From an uncultured Bacteroides sp. (GTDB lineage: Bacteria > Bacteroidota > Bacteroidia > Bacteroidales > Bacteroidaceae), in contig CAUEFX010000098.1 in NCBI GenBank assembly GCA_958477465.1, positions 1 through 9,699 on the forward strand: a stretch of DNA of 9,699 nucleotides, in the 5' to 3' direction. The position numbers and the translations under genes are program-made. Shown piece after piece: positions 6,908 to 9,699 of this stretch. Below the pieces are notes generated by a model, which worked only from the letters and a program-made list of their open reading frames with translations, was not told the DNA's origin and made no database searches. The first letter of the stretch is position 1, and each line of letters begins with the position of its first letter.

Positions 6908-8551
6908 TTATGTTTGGGGAGTATTATCATTGTTTACAGCATTGTTTCCGGCATTGTTTTTTGAGCTGGAGGATACTGTCGGGGCATCGGTCGCTGTATC
7001 GTTTGCCGGAGTTGCTTGCATTGCTGCTTTTGTTGTGGCAGCAGTTGTTGTAGCTGTTGCAGTTACTGTATCGGTTACTTCAGCGACTTGTGGCTGGGCT
7101 TGTTTTTCCCAGTGGAAAGGTTCGAAGTTGGTGTTCGGGTCCACCCATGACGGCTTTTTGGAAGCGTAGATAATGAACGGGGCTACCACCACGATAATTG
7201 CACCTATAATCAGAACGCTGAACCATACCGTGTTGCTGCCTGTGGAAATCTGGCTGGGCGGGATAAAACTCAATATGAACGCGAGTAATGAGCCGCAGAA
7301 TCCCAGACCGCCGATAAGCCACATGAGACCGTTGCCTTTCTTGCCGATACGGAACGGACGCTCGGTTTTCTTCATGTTGTAACGAAGATAGATGGCGGCA
7401 GAGAACATGAGCAAATACATAACAAGATAAAGTATGACGGTCAACTGTGACAGAATCTGGTAGAAACTCTGTACGGAAGGCATGACGACGAAAAGGAGGC
7501 TTAATACAGTTACAGCAATTCCTTGTACGAAGAGGATGTTTTTCTGTACGCCTACCTTGTTGGTCTTTTGGAAGAACGGAGGCATATAACCGGCCTTACC
7601 TACGGCAAAGATACCTTTTGACGGACCGGCAACCCATGTCAGCACGCCTGCCAGCACGCCGAATGCCAATGCAATGGCGATGATCGGTGATAACCAGGAA
7701 GCATGGATGTACTTGAAGTAGTTATCAAACCCAACGAGTAAGCTTTGTGTCAGACTGATGTCTTTGGCCGGAATGATGACGCCCAATGCGAAAGTTCCCA
7801 GTACGAAGATGAGCACTGTAATCAAGGCACCGATAAATACAGCTTTCGGGTAGTTTTTTGTAGGGTTCTTCACATCTTTCACGTGAATACCGCCCATTTC
7901 CATACCGGCATAAAAGAGGAAGATACTTGCTGCGAGAACTACATTGTCGAATTTCGTGAAGTCGGGGAAGAAACTGCTGTGGAAGTCCAGATTGGAGTGG
8001 CCTCCGGTAGCCAGATAAACGATGCCAAGAATAATCAGCAGGGCTGCCGGGATGATGGTACCGACCATACCGCCGATTTTGGCTACTTTACCTACCCATC
8101 CCATACCTTTGAGAGAAATGAAGGTGGCAAGCCAGTAAATAATCAATACGACGGCAAGCGTATAGTATTTATTGTTGGCCAGTGACATGTCGTGAACATC
8201 ATTCATGCCGATGAAGGCGATGGAAACGGCGCCGAATGTCAGAACGGTAGGATACCAAATTGTACTTTCAATCCATTGTACCCAGATAGCCAGGAAACCG
8301 ATTTTTTTGCCGTATGCTTCACCTACCCAGCGGAAGACACCACCTTGCTTGTCTTGAAACATGGCAGCCAGTTCTGCTGCAACGAGCGAAGTCGGTATCA
8401 AAAAGACAATGGCTGCGAAAAGATAATAGAAAGCCGAACTCATTCCATACACGGCTTCGGCAGGCAGTCCGCGCAGGGATACTACTGCCGTTACATTCAT
8501 GATAGCCAGGGTGAATACCCCCAATTTTGCTACTTGTTTAATATTTGCCAT
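6908..8551 (-). CDS. gadC: Glutamate/GABA antiporter GadC
   Basis: An APC-superfamily amino acid antiporter of 547 aa with about 12 membrane segments. It swaps external glutamate for internal GABA, removing protons consumed by glutamate decarboxylation. Similarity to E. coli GadC is seen by eye: IPTSLVAAELAAM then GGVFRWV (about 52-76), FFPDFTK at 194-200, NPTKNYPKAV at 229-238, and GVLTWVAGPSKGIF at 302-315 against its WIVGPSRGM. The last membrane segment ends near 463. The tail (464-547) is longer than the E. coli C-plug and different in kind: PSWVDPNTNFEPFHW, then a Thr/Ala/Asn/Ser-rich low-complexity run. The start ATG at 8551 gives a normal N-terminus (MANIKQVAKLGVF). Divergent from the ion-channel gene across 260 bp. 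From memory, Bacteroides gad loci place gadC beside gadB, glsA and a channel gene. Another amino acid/GABA exchange cannot be excluded. Confidence 0.9.
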   Translation of the reverse strand: MANIKQVAKLGVFTLAIMNVTAVVSLRGLPAEAVYGMSSAFYYLFAAIVFLIPTSLVAAELAAMFQDKQGGVFRWVGEAYGKKIGFLAIWVQWIESTIWYPTVLTFGAVSIAFIGMNDVHDMSLANNKYYTLAVVLIIYWLATFISLKGMGWVGKVAKIGGMVGTIIPAALLIILGIVYLATGGHSNLDFHSSFFPDFTKFDNVVLAASIFLFYAGMEMGGIHVKDVKNPTKNYPKAVFIGALITVLIFVLGTFALGVIIPAKDISLTQSLLVGFDNYFKYIHASWLSPIIAIALAFGVLAGVLTWVAGPSKGIFAVGKAGYMPPFFQKTNKVGVQKNILFVQGIAVTVLSLLFVVMPSVQSFYQILSQLTVILYLVMYLLMFSAAIYLRYNMKKTERPFRIGKKGNGLMWLIGGLGFCGSLLAFILSFIPPSQISTGSNTVWFSVLIIGAIIVVVAPFIIYASKKPSWVDPNTNFEPFHWEKQAQPQVAEVTDTVTATATTTAATTKAAMQATPANDTATDAPTVSSSSKNNAGNNAVNNDNTPQT

Positions 8552-8554
8552 AAG

Positions 8555-8605
8555 TTAAGGTTTTAAGTGAAAAATATTTTTAAGTCTGTTTTATAACAAC
8601 CTTAA
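8555..8605 (-). promoter_or_regulatory. Inverted repeat in the gadC mRNA leader
   Basis: TTAAGGTT (8555-8562) and AACCTTAA (8598-8605) are perfect 8-bp inverted arms with 35 bases between them. In the gadC transcript the downstream arm ends three bases before the ATG, where a ribosome would bind, so pairing could lower translation. No good Bacteroides promoter for gadC was found: TAAGGTTG at 8604-8597 and CAAGTTTG at 8640-8633 each miss one base of TAnnTTTG, and neither has a -33 box at the right distance. Confidence 0.3.
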
Positions 8606-8627
8606 ACAAGAGATGTTTTTGGAGAAT

Positions 8628-8662
8628 AGCGTCAAACTTGGTTAATTAACATAAGGCACGCT
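8628..8662. promoter_or_regulatory. Composite dyad between gadC and the channel gene (possible operator)
   Basis: A perfect 10-bp palindrome GTTAATTAAC (8641-8650) lies inside outer arms AGCGT (8628-8632) and ACGCT (8658-8662), whose centre (8645) nearly coincides with that of the palindrome (8645.5). CTT (8637-8639) and AAG (8653-8655) add a partial third layer. It lies about 77 bp upstream of gadC and 150 bp upstream of the channel gene. A binding site for a dimeric regulator is an inference. Confidence 0.35.
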
Positions 8663-8711
8663 CTAAACAAAGCGGCTATATAGTTGTTTCTTTGGCATTG
8701 CAATACTAATA

Positions 8712-8801
8712 ATATGCATAATAATTCTAAGATACATAATAATTCTAAGGTGCATAATTATTTCAAGATGTATAATTGTTCTGAGATGTATAATTATTAA
8801 A
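8712..8801 (+). repeat. Five tandem 18-bp repeats before the channel gene
   Basis: Five head-to-tail units of exactly 18 bp start at 8712, 8730, 8748, 8766 and 8784, consensus AGATGCATAATAATTCTA. The first two units are nearly identical; units three to five drift (for example GCAT to GTAT). The array ends 10 bp before the channel ATG and lies in the divergent gadC/channel spacer. Because 18 is a multiple of three, an ATG at 8714 opens a 28-codon frame through the whole array that stops at 8798-8800. A second frame is also open but has no ATG nearby, so coding is uncertain. Slippage at such an array could change unit number. Confidence 0.9.
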
Positions 8802-8811
8802 TGATAAGTTT

Positions 8812-9579
8812 ATGAAAACTGCCCTTACTGATTTTGCGCTGCCAAAGAGGGGAATATATGGTATTTTGCATGTCAGCATACTGCTATTGTCCCTCTTTTT
8901 GGTTATCAGCATTTCTGTGGATACATTCAAAGGTATCCCGTTTTACACGCAGTCTCTGTACATGAAGGTACAGTTGTGGATTTGCATTCTGTTTCTGTTC
9001 GACTTTATTCTCGAGCTTTTTTTGTCGAAAGACAAACTGCGTTATTTCGGCACGCATTTTCTTTTCCTGTTGGTAGCTATCCCGTATCAGAATATCATCA
9101 TTTATATGGGCTGGACGTTTTCGCCGGAGCTCACTTACATGCTTCGGTTTATTCCCTTGGTGCGGGGTGGGTATGCAATGGCGATCGTAGTGGGATGGCT
9201 GACATATAATAAAGCATCCAGTCTGTTTATTTCTTATCTGACAATGCTTCTGGCTACGGTTTATTTTGCCAGTCTGGCATTTTTTGTACTGGAGCATAAA
9301 GTGAATCCGTTGGTTTTGGGGTACGGGGATGCTCTTTGGTGGGCGTTTATGGATGTGACGACAGTTGGTTCCAATATTATTGCGGTGACTGCTACCGGAC
9401 GGGTTTTGTCTGTGCTGCTGGCCGCATTGGGAATGATGATGTTCCCGATATTCACAGTTTATGTCACCAGCCTGATTCAGAAGAAAAATAAAGAAAAGGA
9501 TGAGTTCTACGAACGGTTGGCAGACAAACAGCAGCAACAGAAACAATTACAACAACGGCAATCGGTGGCAGATAAATAA
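8812..9579 (+). CDS. Six-TM voltage-gated-type ion channel with altered selectivity filter
   Basis: 255 aa with a Kv-like layout. S1 is about 18-36; S2 about 52-71, with Asp64 and Glu68; S3 about 80-100; an S4-like segment about 108-126 carries only Arg112 and Arg118; S5 about 136-160; pore helix from about 175 (ALWWAFMDVTTVG); S6 about 198-222. The pore helix and TTVG match potassium channels, but TVGYGD is replaced by TVGSNI (184-189), so selectivity for K+ is doubtful. GYGD does occur at 170-173, just before the pore helix. The short cytoplasmic tail is charged, then Gln-rich (239-250). The ATG at 8812 is the first that gives the complete S1. Tandem repeats sit directly upstream. In Bacteroides a channel gene of this kind accompanies gadC, as I recall; it might balance charge or pH during GABA/glutamate exchange, which is inference. 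Confidence 0.8.
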   Translation: MKTALTDFALPKRGIYGILHVSILLLSLFLVISISVDTFKGIPFYTQSLYMKVQLWICILFLFDFILELFLSKDKLRYFGTHFLFLLVAIPYQNIIIYMGWTFSPELTYMLRFIPLVRGGYAMAIVVGWLTYNKASSLFISYLTMLLATVYFASLAFFVLEHKVNPLVLGYGDALWWAFMDVTTVGSNIIAVTATGRVLSVLLAALGMMMFPIFTVYVTSLIQKKNKEKDEFYERLADKQQQQKQLQQRQSVADK

Positions 9580-9699
9580 TGAGGTGTAGATAAAATGTAC
9601 CCTGATATGCCAATCATCCAAAATCCGGCTGACTTACCATGTGGCCGGCATCACATTGGCAACCGAAGCCTGCCGGGAGAAAAGCAATGAGATTAAAGC
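9580..9699. other. Right-edge stretch with no supported gene
   Basis: No terminator follows the channel gene. An ATG at 9595 opens 31 codons ending at 9688-9690. A plus-strand frame after TAG (9586-9588) stays open to the edge (ending TLATEACREKSNEIK) but has no ATG. On the minus strand a frame open from the edge ends in ANVMPATW. Any one could be the edge of a real gene; the sequence is too short to decide. A bulged hairpin is formed by CCATGTG (9637-9643) and CACATTGG (9652-9659). Confidence 0.3.

Noticed and set aside
7745..8566. Plus-strand open frames of 146 and 124 codons inside gadC
   Set aside because: They lie opposite conserved GadC membrane segments; their translations are Cys/His/Asn-rich and unlike real proteins.
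8712..8801. CRISPR array
   Set aside because: The 18-bp units are directly adjacent with no unique spacers, and no cas genes are present.
8884..9546. Minus-strand open frame of 220 codons opposite the channel gene
   Set aside because: It is antisense to a well-formed six-TM channel; no signal, motif or plausible leader was seen.

Overview
The window looks like a chromosomal segment of a gut Bacteroides, probably of the B. thetaiotaomicron/B. fragilis kind. This rests on several signs. Start codons are preceded by A/T-rich leaders rather than strong Shine-Dalgarno sites. A Bacteroides-type -7 box (TAnnTTTG) precedes a tRNA pair. The encoded proteins have the look of this phylum, including the N-terminus of TonB, the paired ExbD proteins and the FAQ signal-peptide end. 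I assign the genus from protein character and gene neighbourhood, not from a database search.

Layout: positions 1-172 hold a dispersed repeat with a 10-bp internal beat (two direct copies plus part of an inverted copy). An unrecognised secreted 146-aa protein follows at 351-791. A tightly packed plus-strand operon runs from 939 to 6293: ExbB-like channel, two ExbD-like proteins, TonB, a PstS-like lipoprotein and an exported TPR protein. It ends at a hairpin terminator at 6319-6353. From the ExbB gene to the TPR gene the spacers are 1-29 bp. A minus-strand tRNA-Phe/tRNA-Pro pair (6692 to 6537) has its own promoter and terminator. A minus-strand GadC-type glutamate/GABA antiporter (8551-6908) follows, with a terminator at 6845-6886. 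A divergent plus-strand 6-TM ion channel lies at 8812-9579. The last 120 bases carry no gene I can support.

How they work together: ExbB/ExbD/ExbD/TonB should form the inner-membrane motor that uses proton motive force to drive outer-membrane transporters, such as the SusC-type receptors Bacteroides relies on. The PstS-like and TPR proteins encoded with it are exported and may serve that envelope machine rather than phosphate import, since no pstCAB genes are present here. GadC exchanges external glutamate for internal GABA in acid resistance. In Bacteroides, as I recall, it sits with gadB, glsA and a K+-channel-like gene, which fits the right part of this window; gadB and glsA would lie outside.

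The points most worth a second look are: (i) five 18-bp tandem repeats directly in front of the channel gene, which can also be read as a 28-codon leader ORF; (ii) the channel's pore, where the usual GYGD is replaced by GSNI while a GYGD stands just before the pore helix; (iii) the PstS-like/TPR pair in a TonB operon; (iv) a composite dyad in the gadC/channel intergenic region; and (v) the 10-bp-periodic repeat at the left edge.
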